A stretch of DNA of 64,000 nt from Bacteroidaceae bacterium (GTDB lineage Bacteria; Bacteroidota; Bacteroidia; Bacteroidales; Bacteroidaceae). The position numbers were made by a program, and so were the translations under genes. The stretch covers positions 31,118-95,117 of the forward strand of contig JAFZPZ010000010.1 of assembly GCA_017552435.1 (NCBI GenBank), written 5' to 3'. How positions within the stretch are numbered: the stretch's first letter is position 1; every line of letters begins with the position of its first letter. Below, piece after piece: positions 1 to 7,749 of the stretch. Under the pieces are notes generated by a model. The model saw only the letters and a program-made list of their open reading frames with translations. It made no database searches and had not been told where the DNA came from.

Positions 1-1229
1 AACACAACGGACGCTTCTACCCCGTCATCAGCGGTGTAGCCCGCAGCATCAACTATTATCCCATTGGCGACGAAAAAGCCGAAGAGGGTACCGTTTCTTT
101 GGCGATGGGACTCGGAAAGTACATCGTAGATGGCGGAACAAGCCTGCGTGTCTGCCCGGCACATCCGCATCAAGTCCTGCAGATGAGCGAGATGGAGATT
201 GCCCTGCGCGACACACAGACGCACTTCCTCGCCCTCAGGGCACAAAGCTCGAAGGAACTGAGCGAGATAAGCGTCAACGATGGCTTCAACCTCATCAAAG
301 TGCCTGTCCGTGAGGCAGAGCAGGACGGCACGCTGCAATGGATATGCTCAACCTACGACCCGATGGACCAATGCATCTATGAAGGCTTCTACGAGGGCCG
401 CAACCGCAAAATTATCTCCTTTGCTGGTGTCCTCCAAAACGACATCTTCCCACTGCCCGAACTGATGCGAAAAGTGCTTCAGTACGGCCAAGACGAGATG
501 AAGCGGCCCGTCGAAATAGAGTTCGCCGTCAACCTCCACGCAGACCGAACTGGCGAATTCTGCTTGCTCCAGATTCGTCCCATGGTGGATAACCGAATGG
601 AACTTGACGAAGACCTCACCGCCATTCCCGACAAGAACTGCCTCTTGCGCTCCCACAGCGCCATCGGTCACGGCATCTACACCGACATTCAGGACATCGT
701 CTATGTCAAAACCGACGGCTACACCCCAGCCAACAACCCCGCCATCGCAGAAGAGATTGAGAAGATAAATAGAACATTCCTGCGGCCCCCCTCCAACTCC
801 CCCGAGGGGGAGAGAATAAACCCGCAAGTCTCCCCTCGGGGAGATTTAGAGGGGGCCGCGTCTGGGTCGTTCCTTTTAATCGGTCCTGGTCGTTGGGGAA
901 GCTCCGACCCCTGGCTCGGCATTCCCGTCAAATGGTCGCAAATCAGTGCTGCTCAGGTCATCGTGGAGGCAGGGTTAGACAGCTTCCAGGTTGACCCCAG
1001 TCAAGGTACCCACTTCTTCCAGAACCTCACCTCGCTTGGCGTCTGCTACCTCACCATCAACGCCTTCCGGGGCGACGGCATCTATCGTCAGGAAGTCCTC
1101 GACAAGCTCCCCGCTGTTCAGGAAACAGAACACGTCCGCCACGTTCGCCTACCCCAACCCCTCACCATCAAGGTTGATGGCTGCAAGAAAGAAGCGGTCG
1201 TCCTTTCTGAAGCTGTCTCGGTTAAATGA
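1..1229 (+). CDS. PEP-synthase-like PEP/pyruvate-binding protein, 3' part
   Basis: The reading frame is open from base 3, so the gene starts left of the window; only the last 409 codons are present. The visible part resembles the C-terminal half of the Bacteroidales phosphoenolpyruvate synthase-related proteins with a PEP/pyruvate-binding (ATP-grasp-like) domain: it carries the LQIRPMV segment that closes such ATP-binding folds and the conserved block GPGRWGSSDPWLGIPVKW. A 26-codon stretch rich in P, S, R and G (bases 782-859) lies just before that block. It is a palindromic repeat inserted in frame and does not look like part of the family fold. The stop overlaps by 8 bp the stop of the convergent gene. 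The exact reaction cannot be told from this fragment. Confidence 0.8.
   Translation, partial: HNGRFYPVISGVARSINYYPIGDEKAEEGTVSLAMGLGKYIVDGGTSLRVCPAHPHQVLQMSEMEIALRDTQTHFLALRAQSSKELSEISVNDGFNLIKVPVREAEQDGTLQWICSTYDPMDQCIYEGFYEGRNRKIISFAGVLQNDIFPLPELMRKVLQYGQDEMKRPVEIEFAVNLHADRTGEFCLLQIRPMVDNRMELDEDLTAIPDKNCLLRSHSAIGHGIYTDIQDIVYVKTDGYTPANNPAIAEEIEKINRTFLRPPSNSPEGERINPQVSPRGDLEGAASGSFLLIGPGRWGSSDPWLGIPVKWSQISAAQVIVEAGLDSFQVDPSQGTHFFQNLTSLGVCYLTINAFRGDGIYRQEVLDKLPAVQETEHVRHVRLPQPLTIKVDGCKKEAVVLSEAVSVK
782..859. repeat. Palindromic element inserted in frame (copy 1)
   Basis: A 78-bp element with terminal inverted repeats GCGGCCCCC / GGGGGCCGC and an inner CTCCCC/GGGGAG pair. It adds exactly 26 codons to the PEP-synthase-like gene without a stop. 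Closely similar copies occur at 15051-15119 and 15287-15353. Confidence 0.85.
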
Positions 1230-1953
1230 TGGGCTCATCTATACGCCTCATCAGGTCTTCAATAGCTGTCTCTAGAGCTTCTTCTGTGGTATATTGCTGG
1301 TAATATGTGCAACGGGTAACAATGCCCTGCGTCGAGCAGCGGTTATTCATCACCCGCACCAGTGCCCAGCCCTTCATCTCATCGGCAAATTCCTCACCCA
1401 CCAGCGCCAAACATCCATCCACAGGAGTCATCTCTTCGCGCAATATTTTACGCATCTTGAACCGTACCCGCGGCAAATCGCCCTCAATCCTCTGCTCCGC
1501 GGTGTAGAGCCATAGTTCCTCATAGTCAGGCCATTCGCCATACTTGAGGTCAGTTATCAGGGCGCTGGCGCCATTCACCTCGCCCAACTCCTGCTTCACC
1601 GTAGGCAGTGTCCCGTCACTCATGGGAATGCCTGGCATCAGGAACGATGCGTGTTCCATCAGGGCCTTTCCTAAATATACTGCCGGCAACCGGTTTGCAA
1701 GTGATATAAAGTTCAGATATGCTGTCAGGCCCTCAGTAAAAAACAATTTCTCACAGAATTTAAGCATCTTCCACAGTTCCACGGAGTGCCGCATTTTTTG
1801 CCGCTGCGCGAACTGCAGTGGCGTATTACTGCGTCTTTCATTCGAATGCGAAGAGCGTGTAACCATCTGACCATTGCGCTGATAGACTGTAATACCAGCT
1901 GTGCGCAGGCTGCCAATCATCATCAATCCCTTTCCAGTACTTTTCTTTCTCAT
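1222..1953 (-). CDS. Conserved hypothetical protein, 243 aa
   Basis: Soluble 243-residue protein with a basic N-terminus (MRKKSTGKGLMMIGSLR) followed by a QRNGQMVTRSS...NTPLQFAQRQKMRHSV segment. That segment loosely recalls the N-terminal pattern of DUF6266-type Bacteroidota proteins, but I cannot assign a family firmly. There is no signal peptide or membrane segment. The gene has a long untranslated leader if it uses the promoter-like box CAAAGATA (minus strand TATCTTTG) at 2316-2323; the leader would carry a strong hairpin at 2127-2177. Function unknown. Confidence 0.7.
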   Translation of the reverse strand: MRKKSTGKGLMMIGSLRTAGITVYQRNGQMVTRSSHSNERRSNTPLQFAQRQKMRHSVELWKMLKFCEKLFFTEGLTAYLNFISLANRLPAVYLGKALMEHASFLMPGIPMSDGTLPTVKQELGEVNGASALITDLKYGEWPDYEELWLYTAEQRIEGDLPRVRFKMRKILREEMTPVDGCLALVGEEFADEMKGWALVRVMNNRCSTQGIVTRCTYYQQYTTEEALETAIEDLMRRIDEPII

Positions 1954-2126
1954 TGTTAAAGCCTCCTTCTATATTTAATTATCATTATCTTATCTCCTTT
2001 TTATCTCTTTCTCATACCGTCCTCATGTCTTTCTCATAAGCCTCTCATAGATACCCCAGAAGCCTCTCAATCATAGGTCAAATGCATCTCCATTCTCTCT
2101 CCATTCATTGTACGATAGTTGTTTGA

Positions 2127-2177
2127 TAGTTGTCCGATAGTTGTCCGATGTATTATCGAACAACTATCGAACAACTA
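2127..2177 (-). promoter_or_regulatory. Large inverted repeat in the leader of the 1222-1953 gene
   Basis: Arms 2127-2149 and 2155-2177 (23 bp each, built from two GTTGTYCGATA units) flank a 5-base loop. The two differences become G-U pairs in the minus-strand RNA but C-A mismatches in the plus-strand RNA, so the structure fits a transcript running towards the hypothetical gene. Role unknown; it could be a transcription attenuator or an mRNA-stability stem. Confidence 0.5.
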
Positions 2178-2315
2178 GTGTTCACCTATTTAATAAAAAT
2201 TAGAGGGACTTTGTGGAGGTCCCTTGGAAGGTATAGAGTTCCTTTTGAGGAGTGTATAAGAGGTTACTGAATAGTGATTGAGTAGTGACTGAGGTATTAT
2301 AGAGATTCCATGGTG

Positions 2316-2323
2316 CAAAGATA
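2316..2323 (-). promoter_or_regulatory. Promoter -7 box (TATCTTTG)
   Basis: Minus-strand TATCTTTG matches the Bacteroidota TAnnTTTG consensus and points towards the 1222-1953 gene, leaving a leader of about 350 nt. Confidence 0.45.
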
Positions 2324-2512
2324 CAGTTTTTTTCTCATATCTGGTTATTTCAACCAACAAACTGCCCACAAAATTACAAAAAGCCGTTAAACAGTCAGTA
2401 TTTTCTCCTCAAAAATGTTTCAACTGCTCTGCCATTCAATGAAAAAGAGGACGAGATAGGGGCAAAATGATAATTTTTCTGCAAGGGCGACACACATTAT
2501 CAAAAATCTTTG

Positions 2513-2645
2513 TACCTTTGCCCTCGTAAACAAGCTAATCAGACGATTATGCCCAATATTGACAGAGCAAACAAACATAATCAAACATGTTCCAAGGCGG
2601 GCGAGGATGAAAACAGCACATTCTCGCCCGCTTTCGATTCTTATA
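2513..2645 (+). ncRNA. Candidate short transcript or attenuated leader
   Basis: A TACCTTTG promoter box (2513-2520) is followed about 75 bases later by a GC-rich hairpin with arms 2597-2605 and 2623-2631, extended by 3 weaker pairs and followed by a U-rich run. Promoter plus terminator-like stem with no credible reading frame between them suggests a small RNA of about 110 nt. No known family recognised. Confidence 0.3.
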
Positions 2646-2728
2646 CTCATTTTAACTCTCAAATGTTAAAAATGATGCCAAAAGCAATAATATCTACAAA
2701 ATAATTTGGTTTATAACGTAAACTTATT

Positions 2729-2885
2729 TACCTTTGCAGCGCAAACCGGTAATGCAACGCCTAATCTGCCCTTACTGCAGAAGGGAACCGCGACTAAAAT
2801 CGCGCCTTGGTGCTAGAGCATCCAAGAAGAGGAGGCGTGAGAGAATCAAAAATTAAAAGTAAAAAATTAAAAATGTAACTTCATT
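2729..2885 (+). promoter_or_regulatory. Promoter and structured leader of the membrane-protein operon
   Basis: TTTG at 2705-2708 and TACCTTTG at 2729-2736 (20-base spacing) form a good Bacteroidota promoter. The leader holds short hairpins, for example GCGA-CUAAAA-UCGC and the CUUGG...CCAAG pair at about 2805-2826. It ends in an AT-rich near-repeat (AAATTAAAA units) just before the ATG at 2886. Confidence 0.55.
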
Positions 2886-3569
2886 ATGGAAGAAATAGAC
2901 AACCTGACTGCAGAGCGCAGTCTTGAGATTATTACCGAGCAGATAGAACGTAGTCGCCGTGCAGTATCCAAGGACACAGGACAATTCCTTTTAGTTGCAG
3001 GCCTCATGACGATGGGAACCGCAGTCGTAGCAGCACTTATCAACTATTTTACTTATAATGCAGGGGGAATGTTTCCTGGTTGGTGGGGACATTTCCTGTG
3101 GTTCGTGCTACCGTTCTTCATCATGCTGGCGCTACGTTATATTGATAAAGGAAACGCACCAGTAAGTCTTGTGGGGACACATGTCCGTAAGACTTGGTGG
3201 ACGTTTGCTACCTTTGCCCTTATCTATGCCGTTTATGTTGTTATTTGGAACAAAATAATGTTCCAGCTGAACGGTCCTGAAGTTTATCCTTGGCTACATC
3301 GGCAGGCAAGTTCTATTATTATCTTGTTGATGGCTATGGCTATAAGCATCACAGGACAAATTCTGAAGATTCGCTGGTTAGTTTGGCTCGGCATCTTCGG
3401 ATGGCTGCTTATATATTTGTTCAGTGGGTTATCTGATATTATAATGGTTCACATACTTCCACCTTCAGGAATGGCCAGATTATCTGTCATCAGTCCTTGT
3501 CCTTCGATATTCTTCTTTGCCCTTATCGGCCTGACGCTCCCAGGTCTGATGCTTAAACGACAGAAATAG
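2886..3569 (+). CDS. Multi-pass membrane protein, unknown function
   Basis: 227 residues. A charged N-terminal helix of about 45 residues is followed by about six hydrophobic segments. It sits 3 bases upstream of a small winged-helix regulator, and the two are followed by thioredoxin-like genes. Membrane-protein/winged-helix pairs of this kind occur widely in Bacteroidales, where the regulator usually controls its own operon; that role is inferred here. I do not recognise a catalytic motif. Confidence 0.75.
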   Translation: MEEIDNLTAERSLEIITEQIERSRRAVSKDTGQFLLVAGLMTMGTAVVAALINYFTYNAGGMFPGWWGHFLWFVLPFFIMLALRYIDKGNAPVSLVGTHVRKTWWTFATFALIYAVYVVIWNKIMFQLNGPEVYPWLHRQASSIIILLMAMAISITGQILKIRWLVWLGIFGWLLIYLFSGLSDIIMVHILPPSGMARLSVISPCPSIFFFALIGLTLPGLMLKRQK

Positions 3570-3572
3570 CCT

Positions 3573-3878
3573 ATGTTCGAACCATTAGATCCATTGCTGC
3601 ACTCCGAGTTGCGACTGGCCATTATGTCGCTACTCGTCAGTTCTGACGAAGCCGAGTTCCCCTACATCAAGGAGCAAACGGGAGCTACAGCAGGCAACCT
3701 GAGTGTGCAGGTGGATAAACTTTCGACGGCAGGTTACATCTCGGTAGAGAAGACCTTCAAGGGCAAGCGTCCTTGTACTATCTGCCGCATCACCCCAACA
3801 GGTCTCAAAGCCTTCGAAGATTATGTAGTTGCCTTGCGAAGCTATTTGGAAGTCAAGTCTGACGAAAAAAAAGAATAG
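3573..3878 (+). CDS. Winged-helix transcriptional regulator
   Basis: 101 residues with the layout of the MarR/ArsR-like winged-helix family sometimes called HTH_34 or HTH_27: an N-terminal LDPLLHSELRLAIMSLL helix, a recognition region with TAGNLSVQVDKLSTAGYI, and a wing with RPCTICRITPTGLKAFEDY. It is expected to bind DNA as a dimer. It lies 3 bases after the membrane-protein gene and 4 bases before the thioredoxin-like gene, so it is likely to be transcribed with both. Confidence 0.85.
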   Translation: MFEPLDPLLHSELRLAIMSLLVSSDEAEFPYIKEQTGATAGNLSVQVDKLSTAGYISVEKTFKGKRPCTICRITPTGLKAFEDYVVALRSYLEVKSDEKKE

Positions 3879-3882
3879 AACA

Positions 3883-5661
3883 ATGAAGAAGCAAACCATC
3901 ATCACTATCCTCTTCGCCCTCGTTGCAATGGCGGGGCAGGCAAAGGTTAAGACCATTGTTTGGGAAGAGCCCCATAAGGCATATACTGTGGATCCCTCTT
4001 TTGAAGTTCTAAAGGTAGAACTGACGAAAGAGAAGACCATACTTTATGCACGATATCGCGGATTGCCGAAGGGTGAACTCCTTATTAATAAGGATAGTTA
4101 TTTGCAAGCTGATGGCAAGCAATATGCCATCATTGGCAGCGACAGCATCCAGTTGGGCAACAAATCATTCATAGACGACAGAGGTGAAAAGAAGTTTGTC
4201 CTCTACTTCAAGCCTTTTCCTAAAAAGACCAAGGAGTTTGATTTTATTGAAGGTATGGGAGATGATGACTTTAGGGTGTTTGGTATTCACGATAAGGACT
4301 TCACAATGCCTGCTGCACCTGTCCCTGCCGGATATCTTGCAGACCTTGCCGAAGACGACCAAGCGGTAGAGATGAAGTATAGCGAAAAGCCTGTTACCAT
4401 TCACTTCAAGGCACTCAACTACCGCAAGGGGATGCAGACAGAGATAACGCTACGATATGTTAACTTGAAGAATCCTGCCAGACACGGAGGAAGTAGGTTG
4501 TACCTGAACGATGATGGGGAAGGCGAGGCAAGCCTGCACATTGGCATCCCTCAGCAAGTGACGGCCGACATATCCAACATCTCTACAACCTCTTTTGCTG
4601 AACTGTTCCTTGCACCAGGCAAAGAGGTGACAATACTTGTTGATATGTTGCACGACGACAAAGACGGGAACGGCAAGTTCGTAGGCTACAAAGGATATGC
4701 TGCCAAGCTATTCTGGGAATACCGGCCTGCCTCAAGGAATTTCCTGAGTAAGACCGAATATAGCTTCCAGAAGATGTTGGAATGCAAGGATGTGACATCG
4801 CTGATTAACTTCATGAAAGGAAGGAATGCCTCCGTGGAAGAATGGAGGAAGATGGCTCCCTATGGTGAGGCGGTGAAGGATGAGCTTCAGACGTATTTCA
4901 ATATGCCTCTCATCTTGTCCGACAATGTACTGGACTCACTTAAGCAAACAGAAGCCTTTGTAGATTACATTAGCCGCAATCATGCGCCCGATGTACTTTC
5001 CTCCATAAGATATTTTGACTATGACTTTGTTATGACCTGCCAGTATTATGTAAAGGACAAGGAAGCACGAGGCTTCAATGCTGATCTGGCTCGTTATTGC
5101 TATTACCTGCCTAAGGTACTTGATGGGCAAAAAGTAGAGAAACCTCTGATAGAAGACCCTCAGCTTTCTGCTTTGTATGATAATGTGGTTGCTGATTACC
5201 AAAAGACCGTTGCTGTCAATAAGCAGAATCTTGCAGATAACATCCATTACCTCGATATGACGGATGTGGCACCTGAAAACATTCTGCGAACTATTCTTGA
5301 CAAGTACAAAGGCAAGACGGTGTTCATAGACATCTGGGCCACATGGTGCGGCCCTTGCCGTTATGGTCATAAGGAAATGGCTCCACTGAAAGAGGAACTA
5401 AAGGGTGAGGACATTCAGTTTATCTATATTACTTCGCCCTCATCGCCATACAAAGACTGGAAAGGTATGATAGGCGAAATCCCAGGTGACCATTATTATC
5501 TGACGAAAGCACAATATGATGTGCTCCTCAGCCTGTACAAGTCCAAAGGCATTCCCACTTACGCCATTTACGATGCCGATGGTAAACAGACCTACACATT
5601 CGTCGGCTTTCCAGGAGTTGAAACGTTTAAAGAAGAAATAAACAAAGCATTAAATAAATGA
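3883..5661 (+). CDS. Secreted TlpA/ResA-type thioredoxin-fold protein
   Basis: The start at 3883 is chosen over the longer frame because it gives a signal peptide (MKKQTIITILFALVAMAGQA) and follows the upstream stop by 4 bases. 592 residues: a long N-terminal region of unknown fold and a C-terminal thioredoxin domain with the active site WATWCGPC and the cis-proline loop GIPTYAI. Proteins of this type act in the periplasm as disulfide oxidoreductases, often facing thiol or haem-maturation stress. First of three related genes in a row; its stop overlaps the next start by 4 bases (ATGA). Confidence 0.85.
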   Translation: MKKQTIITILFALVAMAGQAKVKTIVWEEPHKAYTVDPSFEVLKVELTKEKTILYARYRGLPKGELLINKDSYLQADGKQYAIIGSDSIQLGNKSFIDDRGEKKFVLYFKPFPKKTKEFDFIEGMGDDDFRVFGIHDKDFTMPAAPVPAGYLADLAEDDQAVEMKYSEKPVTIHFKALNYRKGMQTEITLRYVNLKNPARHGGSRLYLNDDGEGEASLHIGIPQQVTADISNISTTSFAELFLAPGKEVTILVDMLHDDKDGNGKFVGYKGYAAKLFWEYRPASRNFLSKTEYSFQKMLECKDVTSLINFMKGRNASVEEWRKMAPYGEAVKDELQTYFNMPLILSDNVLDSLKQTEAFVDYISRNHAPDVLSSIRYFDYDFVMTCQYYVKDKEARGFNADLARYCYYLPKVLDGQKVEKPLIEDPQLSALYDNVVADYQKTVAVNKQNLADNIHYLDMTDVAPENILRTILDKYKGKTVFIDIWATWCGPCRYGHKEMAPLKEELKGEDIQFIYITSPSSPYKDWKGMIGEIPGDHYYLTKAQYDVLLSLYKSKGIPTYAIYDADGKQTYTFVGFPGVETFKEEINKALNK

Positions 5662-6725
5662 AGAAGCAAATCATCATCACAGCACTGTTCGCCCTCGTAT
5701 GTTTGGCGGGCTGTGAGCAAAAGAACAATTACACCGTCAGCGGTGACTTTTCTGAGTATGAAAAGAACTATTACATACCTGCCAAGGTGGACTCGGTATG
5801 CATCCTTAACGACTCTACGGCGAAAATACTGGCAGGAGAGAAACGTGCCATTTACGAAGTGAAGGATGGCAAGTTCCAAATCAGCGGTTCCATAGAACGG
5901 CCTATCTATTCCCTATTATGGGTTTTCATGACAGTAGAGTCATCCGATGGGGAGAAACATAAAAGTGTCGAGGAGATTCCCTTTATCCTAGAGCCAGGCA
6001 ACATTATATTGTCCTATAATGAACTCTGTGGTACCCCACTCAACGACGCCAGCGTTGAAATGAAACACAAAATATTTGATTTAACGCTGAACGAGGAGTA
6101 CGACAAAGCGAAACAAGAAGCATACGAATTTATCAAGCAGCATGCCTCAGACCCTGCCTCCATTTTTCTTATTATTGAATTGACACACACATTTATGGAA
6201 GTAAGGGACATCTTGCCCTTGATAGACCTTTGCAGCCAAGATATGCAACACACCAATACAGAATTTGCAATGGTAAGGGATAGACTTATTAAAGAAGCCA
6301 ACTCCCCACAGGCAGGTGATATGTTCAAGGACTTTGCCGTTGAGTATGAGGGTAAGACCACACGCTTGAGCGACTATGTAGGCAAAGGGCAGTACGTCCT
6401 CGTTGACTTCTGGGCCTCATGGTGCGGACCTTGTCGTGGTGAGATTCCCAACCTTATTGCTGCCTATGACAAGTACAAAGATAAAGGTCTTCAGGTGCTG
6501 GGAGTCGCCGCATGGGACAAGCCAGGAAACACGCTGAAGGCTATAGAGGAAGAGCAGATTCCGTATCCGCAAATCATTAACTCTCAGGAGATAGCTACCG
6601 ATGCCTATGGCATCACGGGCATCCCAGAAATCATCCTCTTTGCTCCAGATGGTAAAGTCGTAAAGCGTGGCCTCCGCGGTGAAGATATCGAAAAGAAGTT
6701 AGCTGAAATATTTAAGGATAAATAA
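5658..6725 (+). CDS. TlpA/ResA-type thioredoxin-fold lipoprotein
   Basis: 355 residues. The lipobox (LVCLAGC) puts the mature N-terminus at Cys19, so the protein is anchored to a membrane. The N-terminal part matches the DUF4369-like beta domain that precedes thioredoxin domains in Bacteroidales. The C-terminal domain has WASWCGPC and the GIPEIIL cis-proline loop. Translationally coupled to the gene before it. Its first codons (ATGAAGAAGCAAA..CATCATCAC) are nearly identical to those of the two neighbouring paralogues and of the vestigial starts at 6730 and 9446. Confidence 0.88.
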   Translation: MKKQIIITALFALVCLAGCEQKNNYTVSGDFSEYEKNYYIPAKVDSVCILNDSTAKILAGEKRAIYEVKDGKFQISGSIERPIYSLLWVFMTVESSDGEKHKSVEEIPFILEPGNIILSYNELCGTPLNDASVEMKHKIFDLTLNEEYDKAKQEAYEFIKQHASDPASIFLIIELTHTFMEVRDILPLIDLCSQDMQHTNTEFAMVRDRLIKEANSPQAGDMFKDFAVEYEGKTTRLSDYVGKGQYVLVDFWASWCGPCRGEIPNLIAAYDKYKDKGLQVLGVAAWDKPGNTLKAIEEEQIPYPQIINSQEIATDAYGITGIPEIILFAPDGKVVKRGLRGEDIEKKLAEIFKDK

Positions 6726-6729
6726 AACA

Positions 6730-6783
6730 ATGAAGCAAACTGTCATCACCGCAAATCGGGTAAAGACAGAAAAAACGCTATAA
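6730..6783 (+). pseudogene. Vestigial start of a thioredoxin paralogue
   Basis: The first eight codons (MKQTVITA) copy the start of the paralogues at 3883, 5658 and 7750, then the frame runs into unrelated sequence and stops after 17 codons. The stretch 6720-6751 is repeated with three differences exactly 1020 bp downstream (7740-7771), so it marks the left edge of a unit carrying the Fic gene. Confidence 0.65.
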
Positions 6784-6785
6784 AC

Positions 6786-6847
6786 TTGCCGGTATCGGCA
6801 AAAAGTGATATATTTGCAGGCGATATTGAAGAAATAACTTGCCGATA
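6786..6847 (+). promoter_or_regulatory. Fic promoter with palindromic operator-like sites
   Basis: A TTGCCG-GTAT-CGGCAA palindrome (6786-6801) covers the -33 region. The -7 box TATATTTG (6809-6816) follows at the expected spacing, and a third half-site TTGCCGATA (6839-6847) lies just before the start codon. Inverted sites on both sides of the -7 box suggest repression, plausibly by the protein's own DNA-binding domain. Confidence 0.55.
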
Positions 6848-6854
6848 GAGGATA

Positions 6855-7745
6855 ATGGAGTATATATCAGTGATGCAGTTTGCCGAGAAGTTCGGCATTT
6901 CGGAACGCACGGCCCGCAATTATTGTGCGAGCGGAAAGATAGAGGGAGCCTTCCTGACAGGTAAGACATGGAACGTCCCAGCGGATGCGGTTCTACCCCA
7001 GCGTGGAGCCGCCAAGAAGAAGGTGTCGCCCCTGCTGAAGGCATTGCGAGAACAGAAAGACTCTCGATTGAAGGGTGGCATCTATCATCGCACGCAGATT
7101 GACCTGACCTATAACTCCAACCATATAGAAGGGAGCCGACTGACGCATGACCAAACACGCTATATCTTCGAGACAAACACTATCGGCATTACTGACGAGA
7201 CGGTGAATGTGGATGATATAGTTGAAACGGTAAACCACTTCCGCTGCATCGACTACATCATCGACCATGCTGAGGAACCGGTGACGGAAGCCCTTGTCAA
7301 GCAGCTTCATTTGCTATTGAAAACGGGAACATCGGACAGCCGCAAGGATTGGTTTGCTGTAGGTGACTATAAACGACTGGCTAACGAAGTGGGAGGTCAA
7401 GAGACTTGTCCTCCCAAAGAGGTGCATCAGCAGGTCAAGGCTTTACTCGGTTTCTACAATCGTAATAAGCGGAAAAAACTGGAAGACATCCTCGATTTCC
7501 ATGTACGTTTCGAACAGATTCATCCTTTTCAGGACGGCAATGGCCGTGTGGGACGACTGCTGATGTTCAAGGAATGCTTGGCAAACGGCATCGTTCCTTT
7601 CATCATCACCGATGACCTCAAACTGTTCTATTATCGCGGCCTGCGAGAATGGGGACACATTAACGGTTTCTTGACAGACACCTGCCTTACCGCCCAAGAC
7701 CAGTATAAATCATTACTCGACTATTTCAAGATTACATACAAATAA
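6855..7745 (+). CDS. Fic-family AMP-transferase-like toxin with N-terminal HTH
   Basis: 296 residues. Residues 1-50 form an excisionase/MerR-like helix-turn-helix. Residues 88-93 (SNHIEG) match the inhibitory motif [S/T]xxxE[G/N], placed N-terminal to the core as in class II Fic proteins. Residues 223-231 (HPFQDGNGR) are the Fic catalytic motif, with the histidine and GNGR all present. Fic enzymes transfer AMP or related groups from nucleotides to target proteins; the Glu of the inhibitory motif would hold the enzyme off until it is displaced. The HTH and the palindromes in its promoter suggest autoregulation. The gene is wedged between two thioredoxin paralogues inside a 1020-bp repeat-bounded unit. 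Confidence 0.9.
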   Translation: MEYISVMQFAEKFGISERTARNYCASGKIEGAFLTGKTWNVPADAVLPQRGAAKKKVSPLLKALREQKDSRLKGGIYHRTQIDLTYNSNHIEGSRLTHDQTRYIFETNTIGITDETVNVDDIVETVNHFRCIDYIIDHAEEPVTEALVKQLHLLLKTGTSDSRKDWFAVGDYKRLANEVGGQETCPPKEVHQQVKALLGFYNRNKRKKLEDILDFHVRFEQIHPFQDGNGRVGRLLMFKECLANGIVPFIITDDLKLFYYRGLREWGHINGFLTDTCLTAQDQYKSLLDYFKITYK

Positions 7746-7749
7746 AACG

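Larger units (their letters stand above)
1954..2885. other. Long noncoding interval with hairpins and promoter boxes
   Basis: About 930 bases without a convincing gene. From left to right it holds CTCATA-rich near-repeats (1985-2070), a 23-bp-arm inverted repeat (2127-2177), a minus-strand TATCTTTG box (2316-2323), a plus-strand TACCTTTG box (2513-2520) followed by a GC hairpin (2594-2634), and a second TACCTTTG box (2729-2736) that begins the leader of the next gene. Open frames here, such as a 51-codon one at 2549, show no family features. Confidence 0.6.

Noticed and set aside
2549-2704. 51-codon frame after the TACCTTTG box
   Set aside because: No ribosome-binding site, signal or family features, and the frame runs through a GC hairpin that looks like a terminator.
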